18,110 bases of DNA from Legionellales bacterium UBA5158 (GTDB lineage: Bacteria > Pseudomonadota > Gammaproteobacteria > DSM-16500): the NCBI GenBank assembly GCA_002413665.1, contig DHXK01000134.1, positions 931 through 19,040 of the forward strand, in the 5' to 3' direction. The number at the start of each line of letters is the position of its first letter. The stretch's first letter is position 1. The position numbers and the translations under genes were made by a program. Below the pieces are notes generated by a model. That model was not told where the DNA came from and did no database searches. It saw nothing but the letters and a program-made list of their open reading frames with translations. Below are positions 1 through 7,607 of the stretch, piece after piece.

Positions 1-361
1 TTATTTCAGTTATGGAAAAGTAAAAACCTGTTGTTGCAAAAACTTATTCTTCATCTTTCATGAAAATGATGGGGTATCGTTAAAATATTTTCTTAAGGTG
101 CAAGCTCTTCAGGTGTTTTAATTAGCGTTTATTATCCTTGATCTCACATCTTTTATTTTCAGTAGCAAAGCATGCTTAACATTTGCTAAAAAATATACAT
201 TTATAGAGAAATAGACAATAATTACTTTTACAAAAAGTTGAATATACTTGAGACACGATAGACGTACAGCCAAATGAAGAAAGGATGCAAAAATTTTAAA
301 GAACATTAAAATTCAGACCTGCTATATTAAATGTTATTTTTAAAAAATTAAGGAATGTAAC
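1..361. other. Spacer upstream of the outer-membrane gene, with possible 3' end of an unseen gene
   Basis: No complete gene is supported here. Frame 2 of the + strand is open from base 2 to a TAA at 119-121 (39 codons, with a run of three Cys and then hydrophobic and charged residues). It could be the 3' end of a gene starting left of the window, but nothing recognisable is encoded. A 62-codon minus-strand frame at 118-306 has no ribosome binding site and an AT-driven hydrophobic composition, so it was not called. The last 40 bases carry the promoter and ribosome binding site of the next gene. Confidence 0.4.
320..328 (+). promoter_or_regulatory. Putative extended -10 promoter of the outer-membrane barrel gene
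   Basis: The bases TGCTATATT fit an extended -10 element (TGn followed by a TATAAT-like hexamer at 323-328). No clear -35 was found, as expected for extended -10 promoters. The implied start of transcription gives a short leader holding AAGGAA at 350-355, six bases before the ATG at 362. Confidence 0.4.
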
Positions 362-1384
362 ATGCCAGTACTCAAGGAAGGGGTTCGCATTTTAAGGCTA
401 AGTCGAATCTTCATGCTAATAACTAGCAGCTTATTGATTGCTTCCATTTGTGAGGCTCAGCCTGGGCATAACATGTATTCTTCTGACATCTTGTCAGCTA
501 CAAAGAGGGGTGAATTTGCATTAGAAAAGCCTAAGAAGTACATGAATTCTACTTGCAAGGTATCGACACATAAGATCAAACGTCATCACTCTACGGGTAA
601 AGCACGGTCGTCCCATGTTGAAATAACTCTTTACCCGCTGGTTGAATATACTAAATATCCTAATTTCCCCCCATTTCCCGCAGTTGCAATTGTAGAGCCT
701 AAGCCCACGTATAATTTACGTAGAGTAATATCATTGGCTGGAGGGGCTGGTGTTACATCTAGCGTGGGTATATCACAAACATTTCCTATCGCGAATCCGG
801 GTTCTGGCTTATTTTATACTTATACTGCAAATCAAGAGGCGCAAACACATGCGATATTCGATGGTTTTGTGGGTGTTGAATGGATGTATCAACCAAGGTT
901 GGCATTACAATTTGGTTTGGGCCTTAATATAGCAGGAAATGTTAGAGCAAAAGGCGATTTACTCCAAGGTAATAACATTAGTCCAGCGGATCAATATTAT
1001 TACCAATACTCGGTATTGAGCCGTCAGTTATTTGCAGAGACCAAGCTGCTTTATCAGCATAAAAGCTGTATTCATCCCTACGTATTATTAGGCCTGGGAG
1101 TCGCATTCAATAGTGCTTATAGTTTCCAAACAGATGTTCCTTCTCCAGCGTTTACACGGCTATATAACAATAATACAGAGACATCATTTACTTATCGTGT
1201 GGGTGCCGGTTTGGATTTGGATGTCACAAATCAGTTACGTTTAGGTCTGGGCTATCGCTTTACTGATCGAGGCCATGTGCAATTAGGTTCTGCTAAAATT
1301 AATAGCACAAGTGTCAGTGGCACATTGGAACAAAACCATCTTTATACCAATGAAATGCTCGCGCAACTTACGTGGTTATTTTAA
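362..1384 (+). CDS. Outer-membrane beta-barrel protein
   Basis: 340 residues. An AAGGAA ribosome binding site six bases ahead supports this ATG. The N terminus has a basic segment (residues 1-16) followed by a hydrophobic core and a likely signal-peptidase site after CEA (residue 32). Residues about 33-115 are a polar, His/Lys- and Pro-containing linker of unknown role. From about residue 117 the sequence alternates polar and hydrophobic residues in strand-like stretches with Gly and aromatics (GFVGVEW, LALQFGLGL, YVLLGLGVAF, YRVGAGLDL, LRLGLGYRF). It ends in TWLF, the terminal-Phe signature read by the BAM machinery. This fits the family of small outer-membrane barrels common in Legionella-type bacteria; ligand and function are not visible. 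It stands alone and converges with the next gene. Confidence 0.8.
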   Translation: MPVLKEGVRILRLSRIFMLITSSLLIASICEAQPGHNMYSSDILSATKRGEFALEKPKKYMNSTCKVSTHKIKRHHSTGKARSSHVEITLYPLVEYTKYPNFPPFPAVAIVEPKPTYNLRRVISLAGGAGVTSSVGISQTFPIANPGSGLFYTYTANQEAQTHAIFDGFVGVEWMYQPRLALQFGLGLNIAGNVRAKGDLLQGNNISPADQYYYQYSVLSRQLFAETKLLYQHKSCIHPYVLLGLGVAFNSAYSFQTDVPSPAFTRLYNNNTETSFTYRVGAGLDLDVTNQLRLGLGYRFTDRGHVQLGSAKINSTSVSGTLEQNHLYTNEMLAQLTWLF

Positions 1385-1487
1385 TAAGAAAAGTTTAATA
1401 AATAAAAAATTTTAGCAATCTGGTATAGATAGTTTAAGGCGTTGATGTCTTAGTGTTATTTTTAGAAATGTGAAATAAAGTAAAAAA

Positions 1488-3569
1488 TTATGATCCACGT
1501 CGAAAGGAAGTTGCAGAGGATGTCGCGGAAAGTTGATTTTTACTAGAATTTTCTATCAATAATTTCTCTGGATTATCTAAAGTATCATTCAAGGCTGTGA
1601 GTTTGGTATTGAAATCTTTGAGGAGATGCGAAAGATTACCTTCTTTATATTTACCTATACCAACCTGCTCAGCTCTCAATATAACATTATCGTAATATGT
1701 CCTTAATACGAGCGCTAGATTTTGTATTTTTTCTGGAGTATCTGCAAGACTAATTTTTTCATGCATCTCCTTAAATTTAACAATACCTTCTAAATAACTT
1801 ACCAATTCAATTCTAACCACATCATTTTTACTACTAGAGATTTTTAGCTTCTCTTTAGAATAATGAGAAAATTGCGTTTCCATATCAGTTAAGAATTCTT
1901 TAAAAGGTATTCGCATGGCCTCAACTGTCTCAATATTTTTTAATACAGGAGGTGGAACATAATGAAAGTTACCTACAGACATTTCTAATGTTGTTATATT
2001 TTGAGTTAGGCTTGTGAATTTTTCAATCTTAGACTCTAACAAATTTATTTGAACTAGCTCCATCTGTAACTGTAAAGGATGTATATTTGCACGTAAAGAG
2101 TGTTTTTTTAACTTTTCTAATTCTGGCTGCATGGAAAATAAATTTTCAGAAAAATTAAAATGAGCTATATCATGTTTTATTTCTTTCAGAATTTTTAAAC
2201 TAGCTTCGTCATGTGGTAGTGCTTTTTCCAGTTCTTTTACTCGCTCTAGAAAACTTTCTTTATAATGACTAATGACTTGCGACATTGATGTTTTGATTTT
2301 TATTAATTGCTCTGGTGTTTTGACTGAATCATCTAATAGCTGACGACAAATTCTTGAAAGACCTAAAAACAAGCCACGATCTGAGCTATTGAGTTGCATT
2401 AATATTTCTCGGTTTACGCTATTTTCGTGCAAGTTTGCTCTTGAAGCAGCTGGATCAAAATGAGGTGGACTAGAGATTACAATAGAAGAAATCATAGCAT
2501 ATTTTTCTAGGCTGACGGCATGAGTCAATAAATCAGTTGCTTTATAAATATGTGTCCCATTGGTTAAAGAATAACTTAATTTTAATTGATTGGTTAATGG
2601 GATTTTATTCAGTAAAAATACTTCAACTTCTGAAATATCGAGTGATTGCTTTTTTAAGTATGTTAAAACAGCTAAGGTATTTTCGAGAGTGGGTTCATAG
2701 TGTCCGCTGTATTGACTGATACTTTTTAATTTTCCGTCGACTACTTTTATTTCGCCTGCACCCAAAACAGCCTTTCCTGCATTAAGGGAGGAATGAAATA
2801 AAGCATTTTCACCATGTAGGTGGTTGAATACAGAAATTTCACCTTCTGTATTTATCACAAAAGCAGCGTAGCCCTTTTTTTTATGTGAAATATAATTTCT
2901 AGTATCAAAATTACTGTGATTTAAATCAACCAGAGCACCTTCAGATACCATGATCGCATATTTTTGTCTCTCAGCAGATGTAAGCATTTCGGCGCCAGCT
3001 TCCACATCAGTTGTTTTTTTGTAATTAACAACAGAGCGTGCGTCTTTTCTTTTTTCAGCCAATGCTAAATCAGCAATAATTTTCCATTTTTGTGTGATGG
3101 CGCTGTGGCTAGAAAGAGTTTTTGAAATTCCTGTAAATTGTAGAGACGCTCTGGGAAGACTCGCGCGTGTAAATGCTTCTTTGACAAGATTAGAAAAATA
3201 TTTACTTTTGTGTAACTTGGGCAAAAGAGCTTTGTAACTCTCATTATCAACTAATCGGTAAAGAATTGCTGCATTTTTCAAATAACTATATTTCTTATTA
3301 TTGAATTCCTCTTGTTCTAATATCGTTGGATTTTTATTTGCATGTTTTTTTATAAAATCTTCTGTTAATTTTTTTAAATTGATATTGACTTCCTCATTAG
3401 CAATTTCTTTTATTATTTGTGCGACATCTGTCTCGGGCTGAGTTTTTAATTTTTGCTTAACTTTATTTTCTAAAATACTACAAAAAGGAGAGCCAAGCGC
3501 AGTCATTATGTTGGGGTTAATAAAGTACTGCTTAAGTAATTCTGAAATCTGAGGGTTTGTAAAAAACAT
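1488..3569 (-). CDS. Putative effector-like protein with a domain resembling the plant IQM core
   Basis: 693 residues, no signal peptide or membrane segment. Residues about 200-325 form a compact domain. It opens with RQKYAIMVSEGALVDL, continues with a strand-rich stretch, then FHSSLNAGKAVLGAGEI (HSS at 259-261, AGE at 271-273), a turn with VVDGKL, and SGHYEPTLEN at 288-297. From memory, this order of motifs (HSS, A-G-[ER], DG-L, SGHY-PT-EN) is the hallmark of plant IQM calmodulin-binding proteins and of related bacterial and fungal proteins. No biochemical activity is assigned with certainty. The IQ motif itself is not evident. Flanks are alpha-helical: residues 1-195, and a long coiled-coil-like part at 405-670. 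The C terminus is Ser-rich with RRGS, possibly a type IV secretion signal (inference). A GGGACGG sequence lies about eight bases before the ATG. Confidence 0.7.
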   Translation of the reverse strand: MFFTNPQISELLKQYFINPNIMTALGSPFCSILENKVKQKLKTQPETDVAQIIKEIANEEVNINLKKLTEDFIKKHANKNPTILEQEEFNNKKYSYLKNAAILYRLVDNESYKALLPKLHKSKYFSNLVKEAFTRASLPRASLQFTGISKTLSSHSAITQKWKIIADLALAEKRKDARSVVNYKKTTDVEAGAEMLTSAERQKYAIMVSEGALVDLNHSNFDTRNYISHKKKGYAAFVINTEGEISVFNHLHGENALFHSSLNAGKAVLGAGEIKVVDGKLKSISQYSGHYEPTLENTLAVLTYLKKQSLDISEVEVFLLNKIPLTNQLKLSYSLTNGTHIYKATDLLTHAVSLEKYAMISSIVISSPPHFDPAASRANLHENSVNREILMQLNSSDRGLFLGLSRICRQLLDDSVKTPEQLIKIKTSMSQVISHYKESFLERVKELEKALPHDEASLKILKEIKHDIAHFNFSENLFSMQPELEKLKKHSLRANIHPLQLQMELVQINLLESKIEKFTSLTQNITTLEMSVGNFHYVPPPVLKNIETVEAMRIPFKEFLTDMETQFSHYSKEKLKISSSKNDVVRIELVSYLEGIVKFKEMHEKISLADTPEKIQNLALVLRTYYDNVILRAEQVGIGKYKEGNLSHLLKDFNTKLTALNDTLDNPEKLLIENSSKNQLSATSSATSFRRGS

Positions 3570-3600
3570 AATGACCCGTCCCTAAGCTTGATATTATTTA

Positions 3601-3606
3601 ATTATA
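3601..3606 (-). promoter_or_regulatory. Putative -10 element for the IQM-like gene
   Basis: The minus strand reads CTACTATAATTAAA, a perfect TATAAT about 30 bases upstream of the ATG at 3569. No convincing -35 hexamer sits at 16-18 bases; a TTGTCA lies too close. The call rests on the -10 and its position. Confidence 0.35.
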
Positions 3607-3648
3607 GTAGAGGAATGACAAATATGTGGTTGACGTATGGGTTATGTG

Positions 3649-3720
3649 TACAATATGTTGTATCTTTGGCATCAAATATACAATATGAAGACCAAAATAA
3701 ACAATGGCTTATGGCATAAG
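3649..3720. repeat. Repeated TACAATATG elements and a 13-bp palindrome in a divergent spacer
   Basis: TACAATATG occurs at 3649-3657 and again at 3679-3687, 30 bases apart (about three helical turns). The first copy extends into the inverted repeat TACAA-TATG-TTGTA (3649-3662). Further on, CTTATGGCATAAG (3708-3720) is a six-base-arm palindrome. Such phased repeats between divergent genes can be regulator sites, but no known consensus was recognised. Confidence 0.35.
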
Positions 3721-3801
3721 TGTAGTGTTAAGCATAGGCACAAATGAAAATGCATTCATGATTGTTGCAAAGATGAAACAATAAATTATCAGTAATGGTT
3801 A

Positions 3802-3830
3802 TTGTTATCAATATAATGATAATCAATAAT
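3802..3830 (+). promoter_or_regulatory. Fur box overlapping the MFS transporter promoter
   Basis: Bases 3812-3830 match the 19-base Fur consensus at 15 of 19 positions when aligned by hand, including an unbroken run of 13 matching bases. A promoter fits over it: TTGTTA at 3802-3807, a 17-base spacer, and AATAAT at 3825-3830; a TATAAT also lies at 3812-3817. In iron-replete cells Fur-Fe would cover the polymerase site and repress the downstream gene. This also implies that ATG codons at 3795 and 3816 lie upstream of the transcription start. Confidence 0.65.
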
Positions 3831-3920
3831 GCTGTCTCTCTTATGGAATTTCTTCCTTTTAAGAATGAAGCGAGCTTAGGTTTAAATAAAAATAAAATTC
3901 TGTCTGAGGTAGTAGTGAAT

Positions 3921-5168
3921 ATGATCGCACATAGCAATACAGTTTCAAATTCTAAAGTAGCTATTCTTTATTGTATAGTATCTTTCTTTTTATTTTTTGA
4001 AATGGCTATTCAAGTATCACCCAGTGTTATGTCATCTCAATTAATGCATGACTTCAATATTGGAACATTAGGCTTAGGAATTATGTCGGGTCTTTATTTT
4101 TATTCTTATTCGGCTATGCAAATTCCCTCGGGATTACTATTTGATAGATTCAATCCTCGAATCATTATTACGATATCCATTTTATTCTGTGTTGCAGGTA
4201 CTCTGTTATTGTCTGTTGCAAGTAATGTTTACGTAGGCGGCGTGGCGAGATTGTTAATGGGGTGTGGTTCTGCTTTTGCATTTGTTTCTGTATTAGTGGT
4301 TACCTCGGATTTGTTCCAACCAAAATATTTTGCAACAATGACTGGCATTACACAAATGTTAGCAGCTTTTGGTGCAATGGCAGGTCAAATGCCGATTAGT
4401 GCTATGACTTCCTATATGGGCTGGCGTCATACACTGCTTAGTTTATCTGTTGTGGGTCTCATATTAGCTATTGGAGTTTGGAACTTATTGAAATATAAAA
4501 AAAGAGATAATTCATCTTTTAATAAATCTCATCAAATGAATATTAAGGAAAATTTACGAAAGATTATTTCTCAGTCCCAGACATGGTATATCGCATTGTA
4601 TGCGTGTTTGTTATGGGTGCCTATGTCAACTTTCGCATCTCTTTGGGGCGTGCCATTTTTAGTAAGCGCTCACCATATTAACCAGACTTTAGCCGCTTTT
4701 TTATGCTCTTTAATGTGGCTGGGGCTTGCATTGGCAAGCCCATTATTAGGAGTGCTTTCAAGCGCATTAAACAATAGAGTATTACTTTTATCTCTATCAG
4801 CAATAGTAGGTGGAGTTGCTTTTGGTTTAGTCTTAGAATTTAATTTCTCATCTTTGGTTATTGGATTATTATTGTTTTTTTCCGGTGCGGCATGCGCAGG
4901 ACAAGCTTTAAGTTTTACTGTCGTAAAAGAGAATAACCCCAGCTCAGTCACAGCTACTGCAATTGCTTTTAATAACATGGCAGTTGTTATTTCTGGCGCC
5001 ATATTCCAACCTTTAATAGGAAAGTTAATTGAGTCAGGCCAAGTGTCAACATCAGAGCATTACAATGTATATTCATTTCATAATGGTTTATATATTGTTT
5101 TATTTTCCTATGTCATAGCTTTTCTCATTGCTTTTTTCTGCATTAAAGAACCTAAAATAGCTTCATAA
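3921..5168 (+). CDS. Major facilitator superfamily transporter, probably iron-regulated
   Basis: The frame is open from 3795, but the start is placed at 3921 (415 residues). A GAGGT sequence lies at 3906-3910, the promoter and Fur box lie between 3802 and 3830, and the extra 42 residues are not membrane-like. GTG at 3915 is an alternative start. About 12 hydrophobic segments are visible. GLLFDRFNPR (residues 71-80) is the MFS motif A between segments 2 and 3. RLLMGCGSAFAF (110-121) fits segment 4, and a basic loop near 191-210 divides the halves. MFS members move small solutes by proton coupling. The Fur site suggests a metal or siderophore-related substrate, as for the Legionella MFS proteins LbtB and LbtC, but the sequence alone does not show the substrate or direction. 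The 3' end overlaps the neighbouring GNAT gene by 17 bases. Confidence 0.85.
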   Translation: MIAHSNTVSNSKVAILYCIVSFFLFFEMAIQVSPSVMSSQLMHDFNIGTLGLGIMSGLYFYSYSAMQIPSGLLFDRFNPRIIITISILFCVAGTLLLSVASNVYVGGVARLLMGCGSAFAFVSVLVVTSDLFQPKYFATMTGITQMLAAFGAMAGQMPISAMTSYMGWRHTLLSLSVVGLILAIGVWNLLKYKKRDNSSFNKSHQMNIKENLRKIISQSQTWYIALYACLLWVPMSTFASLWGVPFLVSAHHINQTLAAFLCSLMWLGLALASPLLGVLSSALNNRVLLLSLSAIVGGVAFGLVLEFNFSSLVIGLLLFFSGAACAGQALSFTVVKENNPSSVTATAIAFNNMAVVISGAIFQPLIGKLIESGQVSTSEHYNVYSFHNGLYIVLFSYVIAFLIAFFCIKEPKIAS

Positions 5169-5718
5169 GTGTGAAATGTGGAATGCTAGGGCTCAACTGT
5201 TGGCCCTTCATGTGCTTAAATTTAAGTGAAACTCCGTTAGGAAGTAAATGGTTTTTTTCATGGGAGACAACATAACCATTTGCTTCATATAATTTAACGC
5301 CGGGAAGTGTTGCCATCATTTCTGTTTTAGTAAACCCCTGTTCTAAAGCCATTTGTTCGCAATGCGCCAATAAGTTTTTGCCAAGACCAAGGCGAGCATA
5401 ATTGGGATTTACAAAAAACGCTCTGATCTTCGCTGCATCTTTGGATGGAACAAGAACCCCACATTTTCGATCAAAAAATTGGTTTCCCCCAAGCAAAGTT
5501 GCACGCTTGCTCCATCCTCCACAGGCTAGATATATACCTTCTTTTTCAATAACATAATACGTTTCGTCTTCAATTAATTGTGTGTCTACTCCAAATACAT
5601 ATTGAATGGCGGCTTCTATTTCTTCTTTTGAATAATCATCTTGGCTTAAAGCACGAACGGATTTTTTAATTAATATATTTAACGAATCTATGTGGTTTTT
5701 TGTCGCTAATCTGAGCAT
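5152..5718 (-). CDS. GNAT-family N-acetyltransferase
   Basis: 188 residues from ATG 5718. A GTG at 5727 adds three residues, but AGGGTG (5725-5730 read on the minus strand) is an ideal ribosome binding site six bases before the ATG and would be consumed by the GTG start. The core is clear: IRAFFVNPNYARLGLGKNLL carries the acetyl-CoA pyrophosphate-binding motif A (R/Q-x-x-G-x-G), followed by the helix HCEQMALEQGF and the C-terminal LYEANGYVV strand typical of GNATs. The acceptor substrate cannot be told. The last 17 bases overlap the MFS gene tail to tail. Confidence 0.88.
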   Translation of the reverse strand: MLRLATKNHIDSLNILIKKSVRALSQDDYSKEEIEAAIQYVFGVDTQLIEDETYYVIEKEGIYLACGGWSKRATLLGGNQFFDRKCGVLVPSKDAAKIRAFFVNPNYARLGLGKNLLAHCEQMALEQGFTKTEMMATLPGVKLYEANGYVVSHEKNHLLPNGVSLKFKHMKGQQLSPSIPHFTLMKLF

Positions 5719-5809
5719 GCCTATCACCCTGTGTTTTTTAAATTAAGCCTTAGAATAGCAAGTAATAAATAAAAATAAATTTCATATTTTCTTTTCATTT
5801 ATTACAACT

Positions 5810-5815
5810 TATAAT
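5810..5815 (+). promoter_or_regulatory. -10 element upstream of the Lrp-like gene
   Basis: A perfect TATAAT followed by GC lies 26 bases before the ATG at 5842. The hexamer 17 bases upstream (TTTTCT, 5787-5792) is a poor -35. The surrounding spacer is very AT-rich. Confidence 0.45.
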
Positions 5816-5841
5816 GCGATTCCTATGATTTTGGGTAATTT

Positions 5842-6162
5842 ATGAAAAAGTCTACGCTTGTTGAGATTAAAAATGAAAACAAAGAGCCTTCGTCGGATCA
5901 TGAATTAGATAGAATGGATAGGCGTATTCTAAATATTCTTCAACTCGAAAAAAAAATGCAGGACCATCCAGAAATCAAGCAATGTTATTTTATCTCAGGG
6001 GATGCAGATTATTTGCTAGTTGTACATGCCACCGATATGAATCATTACAATGAATTCGCGCGGCGTGTATTTGCGAGCGAACCGAATATAAAAATGTTTA
6101 GAAGTAGCTTTTGTTTAAATCGCATTAAATACAATACTCATTTTCAACTGGAAGAAAAATAG
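5842..6162 (+). CDS. Lrp/AsnC-family protein lacking its helix-turn-helix (probable deletion remnant)
   Basis: 106 residues. LDRMDRRILNILQ (residues 22-34) is the first helix of an Lrp/AsnC N-terminal domain. The next residues, LEKKMQDHPEIKQCYFISG, already belong to the middle of the C-terminal RAM ligand-binding domain, with GDADYLL at 53-59 and the family-typical RSSF and IKY blocks near 87-97. Compared with E. coli Lrp (164 residues), about 65 residues are missing: the rest of the helix-turn-helix and the first strand and helix of the RAM fold. The junction is in frame beside a run of nine A bases. The product could not bind DNA the usual way. It may be a dying gene or a stand-alone RAM fragment able to mix with full-length paralogs. 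Ribosome binding site is weak (GGGT). Confidence 0.7.
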   Translation: MKKSTLVEIKNENKEPSSDHELDRMDRRILNILQLEKKMQDHPEIKQCYFISGDADYLLVVHATDMNHYNEFARRVFASEPNIKMFRSSFCLNRIKYNTHFQLEEK

Positions 6163-6222
6163 AGTGAAGGATGTCTGTGTATATTGCATGAATTGAATAT
6201 GAATTACAAATGGAGTACCGCT

Positions 6223-6609
6223 ATGCCTAAATTTGAAAAAAAGCATGACAAGAATTATCTTAAGCCTGCCGACAAGCTTTTTATGAAAGGCAATTTTTCT
6301 GCGGCACATAATATGGCGCAAGCTCTATTGATTCAAGCAGAAGCTGGTGGAGCGTCACCTTATTATCAAGCAAAGGCTCATCACTTAATTGCTAAATCAA
6401 TTTTAGCCGACATAAAATTAAATGCTACTTCTGACGAAGATGTGACAGATCAATTTGTTCTTGCTAAAGCTAGTGTGTATACGGCAGCTACGTTGTTCAG
6501 TCAAGCTATGCGTTTGGATAGGAACAATGCTTCTGTCAGAGAGTGTAAAGCGGATCTCGCAGATGTTGATGCGGCTGAATCACTTTTACAATTAATTCTG
6601 CCCCGGTAA
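6223..6609 (+). CDS. Small TPR-like helical protein of unknown function
   Basis: 128 residues from ATG 6223, chosen because TGGAG at 6211-6215 stands seven bases upstream. The frame is also open from a TTG at 6184 with no ribosome binding site. The sequence is rich in Ala and Leu helices. ADKLFMKGNFSAAHNMAQAL and the following AKAHHLIAKSI look like a tetratricopeptide helix pair, and ASVYTAATLFSQAMRLDRNN like a second. No signal peptide. It starts 60 bases after the Lrp remnant and may share its transcript. Function is not recognisable; TPR-like folds usually mediate protein contacts. Confidence 0.65.
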   Translation: MPKFEKKHDKNYLKPADKLFMKGNFSAAHNMAQALLIQAEAGGASPYYQAKAHHLIAKSILADIKLNATSDEDVTDQFVLAKASVYTAATLFSQAMRLDRNNASVRECKADLADVDAAESLLQLILPR

Positions 6610-6668
6610 GCATGGTATTTTTTGAAGCTGTGAATATATAACCTATACTTTATTTATGTAACTATATT

Positions 6669-6674
6669 TATAAT
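6669..6674 (+). promoter_or_regulatory. -10 element upstream of the VOC pseudogene
   Basis: A perfect TATAAT 14 bases ahead of the ATG at 6689, with GGAAG at 6680-6684 as ribosome binding site. The leader would be very short; no -35 was identified with confidence. Confidence 0.35.
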
Positions 6675-6688
6675 ACTGTGGAAGCTCT

Positions 6689-7046
6689 ATGTATAGAACA
6701 TCATTAACACCTGAACTTTATTGTTCTAATATTCAATCAAGTCTTGAATTTTACATTAAGATTCTAGGCTTTAATATTCAATATCAACGTGAAGAAGAAG
6801 GTTTTGTCATGCTTGAACGCCTCGGTCCACGTGTTATGTTAGAAGAAATTCGTAAAAATTCTGAAAGACTATGGCTTAGTGCGACACTTAAAAAACCTTT
6901 TGGTAGAGGAATAAATTTTGAGATTTAAACAACTCATATTGATGAGTTATATATTCGTGTTCAAAAATCTGGAGTTATAATTTTTTTACCAATAGAAGAG
7001 AAATGGTATTGTGCTAATAATATCGAGATTGGCAATCGACAGTTCA
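6689..7046 (+). pseudogene. VOC-fold (glyoxalase/bleomycin-resistance-like) protein, broken
   Basis: The 79-codon N-terminal part has the VOC opening (PELYCSNIQSSLEFYIKILG), then FVMLERLGPRVMLEE and a conserved FGRGINFEI block. There a TAA at 6926-6928 stops the frame. The same frame continues past it with family-typical sequence: HIDELYIRVQKSG, then LPIEEKWYC and IEIGNRQF, which match the usual order of this family. After RQF (about 7040) the expected DPDGYLLRF ending is absent and unrelated sequence follows. The gene therefore has a nonsense change (Gln or Glu codon to TAA is plausible) and a lost 3' end. Intact relatives (about 125-130 residues) act in thiol or drug resistance or ring-cleavage chemistry. 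A fragment of 79 residues is unlikely to fold. Confidence 0.8.
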
Positions 7047-7408
7047 TTAGCAATGACATTGTCTACTTGTGTTGTTGCAGCAGAAAACAATACAGCTCTC
7101 AGCTCGTCAATCAAAGCAAACAAGCTGGCTCAGATGGATTTAAATTAGTGAAAACCCGTATCTGGCCTGAGTCCGGATGCGTGATAGATAGCGGCAAAAA
7201 AAATGTTAATCAGGGAGAAAGCACTGATCTTAAAATTAAAAACAGCAAAGAGTGTAGCGAAGCAGGTGTAGGTTATTCTATGTATCAATCAGAAGATAAA
7301 AATGATGAACATTTGATTGGCTATTTATCTCATCGTTTTCGAGATGGAAATTTAGCATACAAATATCATTTTTCTGCGAAGGTAGCAAATGTTTATTCAG
7401 AGATCTGA
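7047..7408 (+). pseudogene. Fragment of a small secreted protein, frameshifted
   Basis: Two frames complement each other. One (ATG at 7053) reads AMTLSTCVVAAENNTALSSS, like the end of a signal peptide with cleavage after VAA, and stops at a TAG in the AAATTAGTG stretch near 7145. The overlapping frame continues from about there with FKLVKTRIWPESGCVIDSG, a Cys further on, GYLSHRFRDGN and an end at TGA 7406-7408. A one-base deletion between the two would restore a secreted protein of about 120 residues with two cysteines. The second frame is also the frame of the VOC pseudogene, so a VOC-to-fragment fusion is open on paper, but it looks accidental. I do not recognise the family. The 199 bases after it, up to 7607, hold no gene I can support. 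Confidence 0.45.
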
Positions 7409-7607
7409 ACCCTCTGCAAAACAGAGAGCACACAAAGTAACGATTATAAAATGGGGTGAGTTCGTCCCATTAGGAGTACAGATAAGCTATTAGTTGTTGA
7501 TAAAACAAGATGTAGAATGCCTTCCATACACTACTGCTACACCTAAAACTCAATACTATAATCAGTTCTGCTGCGAAGTATTCATTATGACTTAGCAATA
7601 AATCTTA

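Noticed and set aside
118..306. 62-codon hydrophobic reading frame on the minus strand
   Set aside because: No ribosome binding site or promoter, AT-driven Phe/Ile/Leu composition, no recognisable pattern; likely chance.
2697..2708. SGHY motif as the S-HxxxE signature of LnaB-type phosphoryl-AMPylases
   Set aside because: After His290 the acidic residues fall at +2 and +6, not +4, so the signature as I recall it is not met; the IQM-like pattern fits better.
3795..3920. N-terminal extension of the MFS protein from ATG 3795
   Set aside because: The ATG lacks a ribosome binding site and lies upstream of the predicted promoter and Fur box; the extra residues are not family-like.
7412..7426. CTCTG-CAAAA-CAGAG hairpin as terminator
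   Set aside because: Only five pairs and no T-run on either side.
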